From contig CAKTBG010000027.1 of assembly GCA_934533135.1 (NCBI GenBank), forward strand, positions 1 to 42,303: DNA of 42,303 nucleotides, read 5' to 3'. The notes beneath the pieces are model-generated. The model was not told the DNA's origin, searched no databases, and worked only from the letters and a program-made list of their open reading frames with translations. This DNA comes from an uncultured Faecalibacterium sp. GTDB taxonomy: Bacteria > Bacillota > Clostridia > Oscillospirales > Ruminococcaceae. Numbering within the stretch: the stretch's first letter is position 1; each line of letters starts with the position of its first letter. Shown piece after piece: positions 8,213 through 16,635 of the stretch. A program made the translations under genes and the position numbers.

Positions 8213-8464
8213 ACTCGATTCTCCTTTCACCCGGTGCCTCTTGCCGCGCCGGGCGTTGTTTCGTCGTCTCTGACGCTCCTATTATAGCCCGCTGCCCGGC
8301 AAAGGTCAAATCCATCTGCGGCTGCCCCGGTTTCCACTTGAAATTCGTCTCCCGTGCGCCGATTGACAACCGCCCGGCAGAACAGTATACTAGAATCAGT
8401 ACCCCGACGTTTGTTTTTTACCCCCGGCTGCATCTGCCCGGGACCCCATAGAAGGAGGATCTTT

Positions 8465-9037
8465 ATGAATCGCACCCGCATCCTCTCCCTCGCACTCTGT
8501 GCTGCGCTGCTGGCCGGTCTGCTGGCCGGCTGCGGCGGCTCTGCCGACCGTGCCTCTTCTGCCGCCAGCGAGAGCATCCCCAGCTCCACCACCGAGGCCA
8601 GCACCTCCGGCCTCCACTCCACCTTTGACGAGAACGCGCTCTTCTCCATCTCCGGCACCGACGAGGCCTTCGCGCCGTGTCTGGGCTGGGGGCCGGGCGT
8701 CTCCGGCTGCTCGCTGAAGTCGGTCCTCGCGGCGGCTTCGCTGCTCCAGTGGGCCGAGGAAAACGACCTCTCCCTCAAGACCTCCGCCGCCATCGAGGAC
8801 GCTTACAACGCATGGTACAACGCCCTTGACAGCATCGATCAGGAAAGCTTTGCGGAAGCATGGCCCCTGATCCGGGAGGACGCCAACACCCTGCTGACCG
8901 ATGTTTCCAGCATGACCGGCCGGATCGAGGATGCCGGTCTGGATGCATCCGATCTGCCCGGCTGTTCGGAAGAAAACTGGAAGGCTCTGCAGGACGTTCT
9001 GGATCCGCTGGTTCCCGAAGCACAGGGCGAATATTAA
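8465..9037 (+). CDS. Putative lipoprotein of unknown function
   Basis: This 190-residue protein starts at an ATG 6 bases after AAGGAGG (8452-8458). An in-frame ATG 111 bases upstream lacks a ribosome site. Residues 1-22 are a lipoprotein signal ending in the lipobox LLAGC (Cys23), followed by a Ser/Thr-rich linker. The rest is acidic and largely helical, with two internal cysteines (CLGWGPGVSGC). No family is recognised. It is monocistronic, between divergent apeB-like and convergent DUF362 genes, so its role is unknown. Confidence 0.85.
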   Translation: MNRTRILSLALCAALLAGLLAGCGGSADRASSAASESIPSSTTEASTSGLHSTFDENALFSISGTDEAFAPCLGWGPGVSGCSLKSVLAAASLLQWAEENDLSLKTSAAIEDAYNAWYNALDSIDQESFAEAWPLIREDANTLLTDVSSMTGRIEDAGLDASDLPGCSEENWKALQDVLDPLVPEAQGEY

Positions 9038-9049
9038 ACCGCATAAGAA

Positions 9050-9098
9050 AAAACGAGCAGATGCCGTCTGTAGAAAGCGGCATCTGCTCGTTTTGCGT
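9050..9098. terminator. Bidirectional terminator
   Basis: A perfect 17 bp stem (9050-9066 with 9078-9094) has A-rich and T-rich flanks. It serves the lipoprotein gene and the convergent DUF362 gene. Confidence 0.88.
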
Positions 9099-9121
9099 TT
9101 TTATGGAATTTTCCGGGAAGC

Positions 9122-10246
9122 TCAGACCTTCTTCAGGACGTACTGGCGGGTGCCCATGCCGATCTTCTCGGCCTGTTCCAGCGTCGCCTTCCACTCGATG
9201 TTGGGGTTGGAGTCCTTGAAATGGTCGTGGTAGCAATTCCAGCCCGGCTTTGCGAGGTTCTGCCCCAACTGGCTGTTGTCAATGGGGGTTGCTGCCTGAC
9301 ACGCATCCACGCAGGCCTGATCCAACGCCACCGGATCGAAGGAGGCGAACATTCCGATATCGGGCAGGATGGGTGCGTCGTTTTCGCCGTGGCAGTCGCA
9401 GTTGGGGCTGATGTCCTGCACAAGGCTGATGTGGAAGCAGGGGCGGCCATGGCAGACCGCCGCCGCATACTCTGCCATCTTGCGGTCCAGCAGCTCGTTT
9501 GCACTGTCGCACTGGGCATAGATGGCGTCAAAATTGCAGGCACCGATGCAGCGGCCACAGCCCTTGCACTTGTCCTGATCGATGACGGCCTTGTTCTTCT
9601 CGTTGTAAGAGATGGCGTCGGAGCCGCATTCCTTGGCGCAGCGGTGGCAGCCGCGGCAGAGATCCTCCTGCACGAGCGGATGGCCGGAAGCGTGCTGCTC
9701 CATCTTGCCGGCGCGGGAGCCGCAGCCCATGCCGATGTTCTTGAGCGCACCGCCAAAACCGGTGGACTCGTGCCCCTTGAAGTGGGTCAGGCTGATGAAG
9801 AGATCGGCATCCATGATGGCGCGGCCGATCTTGGCGGTCTTGCAGTATTCGCCGTTGGGCACCGGCACCTCGACCTCGTCGGTGCCGCGCAGACCGTCGC
9901 CGATCAGGATCTGGCAGCCGGTGGTCATGGGCCAGAAGCCGTTGGTCTGGGCGCAGGTCAGATGCTCCAGAGCGTTTTTCCGGCTGCCCGGGTACAGGGT
10001 GTTGCAGTCGGTCAGGAAGGGCAGGCCGCCCTGCTCCTTGCACAGATCGGCCACGACCTTGGCGTAGTTCGGCCGCAGGAAGGCCAGATTACCCAGCTCG
10101 CCGAAGTGCATCTTGATGGCAACAAACTTGCCGTCCATGTCGATGTTCCGGATGCCTGCCGCGATGCAGAGGCGGCGCAGCTTTTCGGTCAGGCTGGTGC
10201 CCACCGGACACCGGAAATCGGTATAATAGACCGTTGCTTTTTCCAT
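9122..10246 (-). CDS. DUF362-type protein with two [4Fe-4S] ferredoxin motifs
   Basis: The N-terminal 190 residues match the DUF362 architecture. Two Cys-x2-Cys-x2-Cys-x3-Cys motifs follow, at Cys197/200/203/207 and Cys227/230/233/237, giving two [4Fe-4S] clusters as in bacterial ferredoxins. A further Cys-rich C-terminal half has CHGRPCFH and NCDCHGEND. Such proteins are cytosolic electron carriers of unknown partner. I chose ATG at 10246 because GGAGG lies at 10255-10259; the frame stays open to 10327 without a site. The protein has 374 residues. An electron-transfer role is family-level inference. Confidence 0.88.
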   Translation of the reverse strand: MEKATVYYTDFRCPVGTSLTEKLRRLCIAAGIRNIDMDGKFVAIKMHFGELGNLAFLRPNYAKVVADLCKEQGGLPFLTDCNTLYPGSRKNALEHLTCAQTNGFWPMTTGCQILIGDGLRGTDEVEVPVPNGEYCKTAKIGRAIMDADLFISLTHFKGHESTGFGGALKNIGMGCGSRAGKMEQHASGHPLVQEDLCRGCHRCAKECGSDAISYNEKNKAVIDQDKCKGCGRCIGACNFDAIYAQCDSANELLDRKMAEYAAAVCHGRPCFHISLVQDISPNCDCHGENDAPILPDIGMFASFDPVALDQACVDACQAATPIDNSQLGQNLAKPGWNCYHDHFKDSNPNIEWKATLEQAEKIGMGTRQYVLKKV

Positions 10247-10341
10247 TTGTGTTTCCTCCATTTGGTTCTTCTCTCCCACAGCCGAATCGCCGCAGGGCTC
10301 TCTTCCACTGGCAAAAGTATAGCACATTTTCCGGGCAAAGA

Positions 10342-10374
10342 AAAGACGAGCCTCCGGGCAGGAGGCTCGTCTTC
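10342..10374 (-). terminator. Terminator of the Rpn-family gene
   Basis: AGACGAGCCTCC and GGAGGCTCGTCT form a perfect 12 bp stem (10344-10355 with 10361-10372). On the minus strand it is followed by TTTTCTTTG. Confidence 0.8.
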
Positions 10375-10403
10375 AGACGGTATCCATTCAAGCAGAACTC
10401 GGA

Positions 10404-11216
10404 TCAGGCAGGACTCGGCGAAATTGCTTCCCGGACCTGTTCCACCGTCAACTCTGTTGTCGCGGCGATCTTATCCAGATCATGCTCTCCATTTTCGTAC
10501 AGATTCAACGCGATCCGCTTTCCTTTTGCAATTGCTGCATCTTCTCGTTCCCGGTCTACAATGACCTGCATTGTCTTACACATCGTCGCCACTCCTTCCG
10601 CTTCTTCTTTGAAATATTTTACCCGGGCCGCGATCTTCGGATTCCGGATCTGCCGGTAATCTTCACACCGGAAATCCTGCATCAGCGTACCGACCTCACC
10701 ACTGCCACGATATGCGCCATTCACATAGAGGATATGCGCCCGGTCTCCGAACAGCTTTCCCGTTTCCCGAATCGTCCGCTCGATGGTATAAATCGGCAAG
10801 CCATCTTTCAGTACATCGTGCTCGGTGATGAAGATGATATACGTTTCCGGGATCTCGGTGTAGGATTTTCCCTTTGTCGTCAGGTGCGAATCAAACATCG
10901 CACTGTTCAGCCGTGCGCGTTCCGGAGCCGCCCCTTTATCCTCCTGCTGCACCTCGATGTCATACTGCTTTCCGCTGTCGTCGGTAGCATAGACATCCAG
11001 CCGGACTGAACGCCCGAACAGATTGCCAATTGTTAGTTGGGTAACTGCCCGCGTCACCTTGAGGTCATTCCGTTTCAGGATGATCCGGAGAAGCTCTTCG
11101 GTACACTCCGGGTTGTCCGCAAATACCTGCGTCATAAATGTGTCATCCATCAGGGTGAACTTCCGGATGGCGTCCATTTGTTCCCGATTCTTTTCGTCCA
11201 ATTTCAGCGGTTCCAT
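10404..11216 (-). CDS. Rpn-family recombination-promoting nuclease / PD-(D/E)XK transposase-like protein
   Basis: This 270-residue protein has the PD-(D/E)XK nuclease core of the Rpn/PDDEXK_2 family. VRLDVYATD carries Asp74 and YDIEVQQ carries Glu88-x-Gln90, the metal-binding residues. The family's opening, MDDTFMTQVFADN, is also present. Such proteins are DNA endonucleases that raise recombination in E. coli, or domesticated transposase relatives. The C-terminal 60 residues are charged and helical. No terminal inverted repeats were seen beside it, so it is not obviously part of an insertion sequence. GGAGG at 11223-11227 supports ATG 11216. Codon use looks less GC-rich than its neighbours, consistent with transfer. 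Confidence 0.9.
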   Translation of the reverse strand: MEPLKLDEKNREQMDAIRKFTLMDDTFMTQVFADNPECTEELLRIILKRNDLKVTRAVTQLTIGNLFGRSVRLDVYATDDSGKQYDIEVQQEDKGAAPERARLNSAMFDSHLTTKGKSYTEIPETYIIFITEHDVLKDGLPIYTIERTIRETGKLFGDRAHILYVNGAYRGSGEVGTLMQDFRCEDYRQIRNPKIAARVKYFKEEAEGVATMCKTMQVIVDREREDAAIAKGKRIALNLYENGEHDLDKIAATTELTVEQVREAISPSPA

Positions 11217-11306
11217 GGGCGTCCTCCTTTGTGTCAACAAAGTCTTTTCATCTTTATAGTATCATGTTGTGGTTCATTTTACAAGCAAACCTTTTCTGTA
11301 TACAAA

Positions 11307-11336
11307 GCAAAAAGCCGCCCAGCGGACGGCTTTTCG
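11307..11336 (-). terminator. Terminator of uppP
   Basis: On the minus strand AAAAGCCGTCC, a 3-base loop and GGGCGGCTTTTT form a stem with one G-T pair and a T-run (11309-11335). Confidence 0.75.
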
Positions 11337-11352
11337 TATTTCTTCCAATTCC

Positions 11353-12183
11353 TTACGCAATGGCGGTGACGGCGGCCACGGCGAGAACGATGACGCCGAG
11401 GACGATGCGGTAGACGCCAAAGACCTTGAAGTTGTGCCGCTTGACGTAATCCATCAGGAAACGGATCGCGGCAAGGCTGACCACAAAGGCCACGACACAG
11501 CCCACGACAAGGATGGCGATCTCGGTACCCGTCATGGCCACGCCTGAGAGCACAAACTTCACGACCTTGAGCAGCGAGGCACCTGCCATGACCGGGATGG
11601 CCAGATAGAAGGTAAACTCGGCAACGCAGGCACGGGAGAGCCCCAGCAGCAGGCCGCCCACGATGGTCGCGCCCGAGCGGGATGTGCCCGGGATGATGGC
11701 CAGCATCTGCCAGACGCCCACGATGAAGGCTTCCTTGTAGGTGATCTGCTCGAGGCGGGCGACCCGCGGTGCGCTGCGGCGGTTCTCGATGACAAGGAAC
11801 AGGACGCCGTACAGGATCAGCATGGCCGCGACGGTGATGTAATTGTAGAAATGCGCTTCCATCCAGTCGTCCAGCGGGCTGATGAGAAGCACCGGAATGG
11901 TGGCCGCCACGACCTTGAACCAGAGCTGCCAGACCGTCGGCTTGGAGACCACCCGGCCGTGCTGGATCCCGAAGGGCCAGAGCTTGGACCAGAACAGCAC
12001 GACCACGGCAAGGATGGCACCCAGCTGGATGACCACCCGGAACATAGACATGAATTCTTCCGTCGCGTTGAATTTCACGATCTGCTCCAGCAGGATCATG
12101 TGGCCGGTGGACGAGATGGGGAGCCATTCGGTGATGCCCTCCACGATGCCCATCAGGATCGCCTTGATGATTTCCAGAAACAT
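11353..12183 (-). CDS. uppP: Undecaprenyl-diphosphatase
   Basis: UppP (BacA) dephosphorylates undecaprenyl diphosphate at the membrane to recycle the lipid carrier of peptidoglycan synthesis; overproduction gives bacitracin tolerance. The first motif, EGITEWLPISSTGH (15-28), contains the catalytic Glu/His set. The second, IPGTSRSGATI, contains the conserved Arg. About eight hydrophobic helices and 276 residues fit the family. GGAGG at about 12191-12195 (CCTCC on the plus strand) is 7 bases before ATG 12183. It is monocistronic and divergent from the TrkA gene. Confidence 0.96.
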   Translation of the reverse strand: MFLEIIKAILMGIVEGITEWLPISSTGHMILLEQIVKFNATEEFMSMFRVVIQLGAILAVVVLFWSKLWPFGIQHGRVVSKPTVWQLWFKVVAATIPVLLISPLDDWMEAHFYNYITVAAMLILYGVLFLVIENRRSAPRVARLEQITYKEAFIVGVWQMLAIIPGTSRSGATIVGGLLLGLSRACVAEFTFYLAIPVMAGASLLKVVKFVLSGVAMTGTEIAILVVGCVVAFVVSLAAIRFLMDYVKRHNFKVFGVYRIVLGVIVLAVAAVTAIA

Positions 12184-12310
12184 AGCTTTTCCTCCCTGAG
12201 GTGTTTGAAACGATTTTCGCGCTTCTCAGTATATCATATTATGCAGGCAAGTACACCCCGAAACGCAAAAATTTTACGCCCGGCTCCGTATTTATCTCTC
12301 CCAGCAAATG

Positions 12311-12319
12311 TGGTATACT
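12311..12319 (+). promoter_or_regulatory. Extended -10 promoter of the trkA-led gene set
   Basis: TGGTATACT gives a TATACT box with an upstream TG. The -35 match is poor (TTTATC at 17 bases). The same extended -10 appears before dnaA. Confidence 0.5.
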
Positions 12320-12393
12320 GGGTCTATCCTATCCCCGGGCCGGACACAACGGGCAGCCGGGTTGGAAACAACATGACAACGAGGTGACCTCTC

Positions 12394-12807
12394 ATGAATA
12401 TTCTGGTGATCGGCTGCGGTCAGGTGGGCGCGTCGCTGGTGCGGGATCTCGAACGGATCGGCCACGACATCTCTCTGATCGAAAAGGACTCCGAACAGCT
12501 CAAACGGCTGGACAGCTTCGACGATTACACCTTCGGCGGCACGGCTCTGGTGGGCGACCCCACCGACCCCGATATCCTCAAGCAGGGCGGCGTGGAGAAC
12601 TGCGACGCCGTGGCTGCCGTCAGCGACGACGACTCGGTGAACCTGATGGCGGCGCAGATCGCCAAGAGCCTCTACCGGCGCGAGAAGGTCATCTGCCGGG
12701 TCTCCGACCCACATCTGCAGACCCTCTACCACAAATACTACGGGCTGGAGACCATCTGCCCGACGATCCTGACAGAGCAGGCGGTGTTCCGGACACTGTC
12801 CAAATAG
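12394..12807 (+). CDS. TrkA/RCK N-domain protein (short)
   Basis: Only 137 residues long, this protein is an RCK N-terminal (Rossmann) domain: GCGQVGASL at residues 8-16, acidic Glu30 at the end of the second strand, and GDPTDPDIL where NAD(H) or ATP-type ligands bind. It lacks the C-terminal RCK_C (TrkA_C) domain that the next gene has. Such proteins gate Trk/Ktr potassium channels from the cytosol. GAGGTGA lies 9 bases upstream. A half palindromic repeat directly follows its stop. It could be a natural one-domain partner or a truncated copy; the frame itself is clean. Confidence 0.85.
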   Translation: MNILVIGCGQVGASLVRDLERIGHDISLIEKDSEQLKRLDSFDDYTFGGTALVGDPTDPDILKQGGVENCDAVAAVSDDDSVNLMAAQIAKSLYRREKVICRVSDPHLQTLYHKYYGLETICPTILTEQAVFRTLSK

Positions 12808-12856
12808 CCCTCTCAGGCACTTCGTGCCAGCTCTCCCAAAGAGAGAGCCATTGGCA
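12808..12856. repeat. Palindromic intergenic repeat, half-element
   Basis: CCCTCTCAGGCACTTCGTGC opens the element, followed by CAGCTCTCCC and GAGAGAGCC arms and TTGGCA. It begins at the trkA stop codon and separates the two RCK genes. The remaining bases to 12947 show no gene. Confidence 0.8.
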
Positions 12857-12947
12857 TATCGGGAAAGTTTTCGCGTCAAACGCAAAAGCGATGGCCCTGC
12901 GGTAAAGGGCATGTTTTGCGATACCATTAGTAGAATGAGGTTCTTTT

Positions 12948-13613
12948 ATGAAAGTTTGTATTGCAGGCGGCGGCCGGGTCGGGCGATATCTGGCGCAGAG
13001 CCTTCTGGCCAACCACCATTCCGTCATCATCATTGAGCCGATCGAAGCACAGTGCCGGATGCTGGCCGATACGCTGGACATCCCGGTGATCTGCGGCAGC
13101 TCGGTCAGCGTGGATACCCTGCGCACCGCCGATGCCGCCAGCTGCGACGCATTTGTGGCCGTGACCGGCTCCGACGAAGACAACCTGATCGCCTGCCAGA
13201 TCGCCAAGCAGGAATTTGGGGTAAACCGCACCGTGGCACGCGCCTCCAACCCCAAAAACCGCACCCTGCTGCACACGCTGGGCGTGGACACGGTGGTCTG
13301 CGGCACCGACAACCTGAGCCATATTCTGGAGCGGGAGATCGAGACCGACACCATCCGCCAGCTGCTCTCACTGGGCGGCGGTACGGCCAGCCTGAACGAG
13401 ATCGTGCTGCCCGAAAACTTCAAGTTTGCGGGGCAGGCCATCATGGATATCCCCATCCCCGGCGACGCGATCCTCGTCAGCATCACCCGGGATACCGAGT
13501 TCATCATCCCCCACGGCAATACCGTGCTGCTGCCGTGGGATCACATCCTCTGCCTGACGCAGGACGATACCCTCCATCTGCTGACCGAGGCCTGGGGGCT
13601 CTCGGACAAGTGA
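12948..13613 (+). CDS. TrkA/KtrA-type potassium channel regulatory subunit
   Basis: This 221-residue cytosolic protein has an RCK_N domain (AGGGRVGRYL at 6-15, IIEPIE at the end of strand 2, TGSDEDNL) and an RCK_C domain from about residue 140. That is the full architecture of KtrA/TrkA gating subunits, which bind adenine nucleotides and open a TrkH/KtrB channel. No TrkH/KtrB gene is in this window, so the pore partner must be elsewhere. A GAGG site precedes the ATG. Its TGA overlaps the GTG start of the next gene, coupling them. Confidence 0.9.
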   Translation: MKVCIAGGGRVGRYLAQSLLANHHSVIIIEPIEAQCRMLADTLDIPVICGSSVSVDTLRTADAASCDAFVAVTGSDEDNLIACQIAKQEFGVNRTVARASNPKNRTLLHTLGVDTVVCGTDNLSHILEREIETDTIRQLLSLGGGTASLNEIVLPENFKFAGQAIMDIPIPGDAILVSITRDTEFIIPHGNTVLLPWDHILCLTQDDTLHLLTEAWGLSDK

Positions 13614-14041
13614 CCGAACAGGATCTGCGGCGCACGGCCGTCATCATCCCACCCCAAGGCCGGGTCGTCCTCTGCGTCTGGGCGGCGGTTCCGGGTCTGC
13701 TGGCCGCCCCCTTTGTGTTCTGGCAGAGCGTTGCTGCCGGGGCGGTGTTCGTCCTGCTCTGGTGCGGGCTGATCGCGCTGCTTTACGTCCGCGCCTGCAG
13801 CTTTGCCGCCGTGCTGGGAGCCCACACCCTGACGATCTATTCCGGCATGGTGTTCCCGGTGCGCCGGGTGGTGCCCCGCCGATCCGTGACCAGTGTTTCG
13901 CAGCTCCGCACGCCGCTGCTCCGGCTGGCAGGGAGCAGTCTCCTGCTTCTTTCCACCCCGGGCACACGGCTGCTGCTGCCAGCCATTCCTGCGGCGCAGG
14001 CCGGTCTGCTGGCGCACATCCTTGCGGAGGAGCGGCCATGA
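13610..14041 (+). CDS. Small PH-domain (bPH2/YdbS-like) membrane protein
   Basis: The gene starts at GTG 13610, overlapping the trkA TGA by GTGA, and its stop overlaps the next ATG by ATGA. The 143-residue product has a two-helix membrane hairpin (about 20-58) followed by a beta-rich segment (AHTLTIYSGMVFPVRRVVPRR...) typical of bacterial PH domain 2. That is the pattern of B. subtilis YdbS-type proteins, which work with YdbT and are linked to resistance against some antimicrobial peptides. The assignment rests on architecture and pairing; direct sequence signature is weak. Confidence 0.7.
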   Translation: MTEQDLRRTAVIIPPQGRVVLCVWAAVPGLLAAPFVFWQSVAAGAVFVLLWCGLIALLYVRACSFAAVLGAHTLTIYSGMVFPVRRVVPRRSVTSVSQLRTPLLRLAGSSLLLLSTPGTRLLLPAIPAAQAGLLAHILAEERP

Positions 14042-15435
14042 CGGAAGAAAAGCGGTTTCACCCGTTCATGGCTCTGCGCTTTCTGCGCAAGACGCTGGCG
14101 GTCTACCTGCTGCCCCTCATCCACGTTCTGTTTGCGCGGAACTGGGACGCCCTCTGGACCGCCCTGCGGCAGGACGCGGTGATCTTTCTCGTGATGGCTG
14201 GCATCAGCTGGGTCATCCTCCACGCCAGCAGCTGGTCGCTGGATGCAGGCGGGGTTCTCCATCTCCACTGGCGGCTTTTCTATCACCTCGACCGTGCGAT
14301 CCCCGGCGAGGCTCTGGCGGCGTTGACCCTCGAGCGGCCGGTGCTGTTCCGGCTGAGCGGCGCAAGCCGGGTGGTGCTCTACCCCATCGGCCAGCCGCAG
14401 AAGCGGGTGCTCTCCCTCTGCCTTGAAAAAGAGGATGCGCTGGAGCTGGCTGACCGCCTGCTCCCCATCCGGAACCCCACCCGGCACCGCCCCGGCGGTG
14501 GCGAACGGCTGGGGTTGGTGCTGCTGGGTGCCAACGGCATCTCGACCCTCACCCTGCTGGTTCTGGCGGTGCGGCAGACCCGGCAGCTGCCGCAGGATGC
14601 ACAGACGCTGGCCTTTGCGCAGTTCCACGTTCTGACGGCGTTCGCCGCCCGGTGGCTCCCCGCAGGCGCGGCATGGCTGCTGGCCGTGGCTGCAACGCTG
14701 TTCGGTGCCAGCCTGCTGCGCAGCTTTGCCCAGACCGTCCATTACGAAGTCTGGCGGACCGAGATCCAGATCGGCAGCAGAGGGGGCTGGCTGCAGAAGT
14801 TCGAGTGCCGGGTGCGCAGCTCCGAGATCAGCTTTGCGGACGTCCGGTTCTCCCCGGCAGCCCGGCTGCTGAAACGCTGGCCGGTCTTTGTCACGGCGGG
14901 ATGCTGCTCACCCGAGCTGCCCCTCTTCGTCTACCGCTCCGGCGAGGAGGAAATGTTCCGGGAGCTGCTGCCGGATTTCCGGATGCCGCCCGAGATCCTG
15001 GCCGACACCCGAAAACGGAGCCTGCTCTTTTTTGCCCCGGCCGGGGTGCCCTTCGCGCTCTGCCTGCTGCTGGTGCAGGTCTCCCGGTACACGCTGCCCG
15101 CCCTGACCTTCTCCCTGATGATCCCGACGCTGGTGTTTCTCCTCCTGCTTCTGGGCGGCTGGATGGGCTACCGGCAGGAGGGCGTCTGGCCGCAGGAGGG
15201 GCATCTGACCCTCAAACGGCAGCGCGGGCTGTATCTCCACTGCATCTGCGTCTTCCACCCCGACCTCTGCCTGACAGCGGTGCAGTCTCCGTGGGCGTTG
15301 GCCGCAGAGCGGCTGAGCCTGACCCTGACCCTGCCCGGCAACGTCAAACTCAAAGTCCGCAGCATTCCGGAGCAGGATGCTGCGGCTTGCTATCCCATTT
15401 TGAATGAAGTTGAACAAAGAAGGCATTTCTCATGA
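14038..15435 (+). CDS. Large PH-domain (YdbT-like) membrane protein
   Basis: The start is ATG 14038, in an ATGA overlap with the small PH protein. The frame is open further upstream, but this overlap and the protein pattern favour it. The 465 residues contain three hydrophobic-hairpin plus PH-like blocks: helices at about 20-60, 170-235 and 340-385, each followed by basic beta-rich sequence. This matches the YdbT half of the YdbS/YdbT pair. The membrane envelope location is clear; the function is not known. The stop overlaps the start of the HAD gene (ATGA), so three or four genes are translationally chained. Confidence 0.72.
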   Translation: MTEEKRFHPFMALRFLRKTLAVYLLPLIHVLFARNWDALWTALRQDAVIFLVMAGISWVILHASSWSLDAGGVLHLHWRLFYHLDRAIPGEALAALTLERPVLFRLSGASRVVLYPIGQPQKRVLSLCLEKEDALELADRLLPIRNPTRHRPGGGERLGLVLLGANGISTLTLLVLAVRQTRQLPQDAQTLAFAQFHVLTAFAARWLPAGAAWLLAVAATLFGASLLRSFAQTVHYEVWRTEIQIGSRGGWLQKFECRVRSSEISFADVRFSPAARLLKRWPVFVTAGCCSPELPLFVYRSGEEEMFRELLPDFRMPPEILADTRKRSLLFFAPAGVPFALCLLLVQVSRYTLPALTFSLMIPTLVFLLLLLGGWMGYRQEGVWPQEGHLTLKRQRGLYLHCICVFHPDLCLTAVQSPWALAAERLSLTLTLPGNVKLKVRSIPEQDAAACYPILNEVEQRRHFS

Positions 15436-16085
15436 TAAAAACGATTCTTTTTGATCTGGACGGCACCCTGCTGAATACCATCGACGATCTGGCCGATGCC
15501 GGAAACTGGGTCTGCACCCAGCACGGCTGGCCGACCTTTTCGGTGGAGCAGTTCAAGCACATGGTCGGAAACGGCATCCCCAAGCTGATCGAACGGTTCT
15601 CGCCCGCAGCCGCCCGGACGCCCGACCAGCTGGCGGCTACGCTGGCCGAATTCACGGCCCGCTACGACGCACACAAAGAGGACAAAACGGCTCCCTATCC
15701 CGGCATCCCGGAGCTGCTGGCCGCGCTGAAGGCTGAGGACATCCAGACAGCCGTCTTTTCCAACAAGGCCGACCCCCTTTGCGGAAAGATCATCGCGCAT
15801 TACTTCGGCACAGACAGCTTTTCCATCGTGCGGGGCAATCGGCCCGGTGTGCCCACCAAGCCCGACCCCACCGGCGTGTATGCCCTGATGCAGGATCTCG
15901 GTGCAGAGGCCTCCTCGACCTTGTTTGTGGGCGACAGCGATGTGGACATCCTGACCGGCCACAACGCCGGGCTCCCCGCCGTAGGCGTGCTCTGGGGCTT
16001 CCGGGGCGAAGCGGAATTGACCGCAGCCGGTGCCGACGCGCTGGCCGCCGTGCCCGCAGACATTCTGGCGTATGTTCACAGATGA
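15432..16085 (+). CDS. HAD-superfamily phosphatase (phosphoglycolate-phosphatase-like)
   Basis: The 217-residue cytosolic enzyme has all four HAD motifs: DLDGTLLNT with the Asp nucleophile (8-16), VFSNK, KPDP with the motif III lysine, and GDSDVDI. The helical cap between motifs I and II places it in subfamily I, closest to Gph/pyrophosphatase PpaX-like enzymes. The true substrate cannot be read from sequence. The ATG overlaps the previous stop. It is the last gene of the trkA-led set; the palindromic repeat at 16086 begins right at its end. Confidence 0.88.
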   Translation: MIKTILFDLDGTLLNTIDDLADAGNWVCTQHGWPTFSVEQFKHMVGNGIPKLIERFSPAAARTPDQLAATLAEFTARYDAHKEDKTAPYPGIPELLAALKAEDIQTAVFSNKADPLCGKIIAHYFGTDSFSIVRGNRPGVPTKPDPTGVYALMQDLGAEASSTLFVGDSDVDILTGHNAGLPAVGVLWGFRGEAELTAAGADALAAVPADILAYVHR

Positions 16086-16320
16086 CCCTCTCAGTCTCGC
16101 TATCGCTCGCCAGCTCTCCCAAAGGGGGAGCCCTTGGCAAGCCGGGCAACTCTGAGCGAATAACGCAAAATACCGGGCCTTGCAGTCTGGGTTCACGACA
16201 TCGAACCAGTGAATCTCGGCGACAGGGCCCGGCATTTATTGTTTATGGCAGAAAGTGAACCGATATGCCAATGGCTCCCCCTTTGGGGGAGCTGGCATTG
16301 CGGAGCAATGACTGAGAGGG
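16086..16320. repeat. Paired palindromic repeat element (inverted pair, about 235 bp)
   Basis: Two half-elements face each other: 16086-16139, opening CCCTCTCAGTC, and 16266-16320, ending GACTGAGAGGG as its inverse. The core between them is a nested hairpin with CCGGGCC/GGCCCGG outer arms (16173-16179 and 16226-16232) and a CTGG(G)TTC/GAACCAG inner stem. The ends are inverted repeats as in BIME or MITE elements. No coding potential was seen. Confidence 0.75.
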
Positions 16321-16325
16321 CTCGG

Positions 16326-16483
16326 CTCGCCCCGTAGACGTTCCTAGAGATCTAGGACCCGCGCACTAAACAACAGTCCACTGGACTGTTGTTTGCCGAC
16401 TGTGTCGGCCGTGCTGTTCGATTCCCGTACGGGTCAAATAAAAAAACGCCTCTGCGCGAATGCGAGGGCTGCTGCGCGGCAGT
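16326..16483 (+). repeat. 158 bp tandem structured element, copy 1, with tRNA-Glu 3' end
   Basis: The unit opens CTCGCCCCGTAGACGTTCCT and holds four visible features. These are a CCTAG/CTAGG hairpin, a perfect 12 bp stem palindrome (16368-16394), a GCCGA/TCGGC hairpin and, at 16416-16436, the last 21 bases of tRNA-Glu. GACCCG and CGGGTC can close around the hairpins, and GCAC can pair with GTGC, giving a branched fold. It is not a working tRNA, because there is no anticodon arm and the 5' T-stem strand does not match. Confidence 0.8.
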
Positions 16484-16621
16484 CTCGCCCCGTAGACGTT
16501 CCTAATGGTCTAGGACCCGCGCACTAAACAACAGTCCACTGGACTGTTGTTTGCCGACTGTGTCGGCCGTGCTGTTCGATTCCCGTACGGGTCAAACAAA
16601 AAACGCCTCTGCGCGAATGCG
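16484..16621 (+). repeat. 158 bp tandem structured element, copy 2
   Basis: This copy is almost identical to copy 1 at 16326. The hairpin loop changes from AGAGAT to AATGGT, and one A is lost in the A-run before ACGCC. The 12 bp palindrome is at 16526-16552 and the tRNA-Glu 3' fragment at 16574-16594. Its right end is shared with the terminator of the true tRNA-Glu gene, which lies inverted at 16636. Confidence 0.8.
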
Positions 16622-16634
16622 CAAAGGCGTTTTT
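16599..16634 (-). terminator. Terminator of the tRNA-Met/tRNA-Glu operon
   Basis: On the minus strand AAAAACGCC..GGCGTTTTTT with TTGCGC/GCGCAG inner arms forms a 12 bp stem with one mismatch, starting 2 bases past the tRNA-Glu end. Confidence 0.8.
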
Positions 16635-16635
16635 A

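Noticed and set aside
10404..11216. Insertion sequence around the Rpn-family gene
   Set aside because: No terminal inverted repeats or target duplication were found beside it. The flanking terminator and ribosome site look like those of an ordinary gene.
16326..16621. Two extra functional tRNA-Glu genes on the plus strand
   Set aside because: Only the 3' 21 bases match. No anticodon stem-loop with U33 and no paired T-stem can be drawn.
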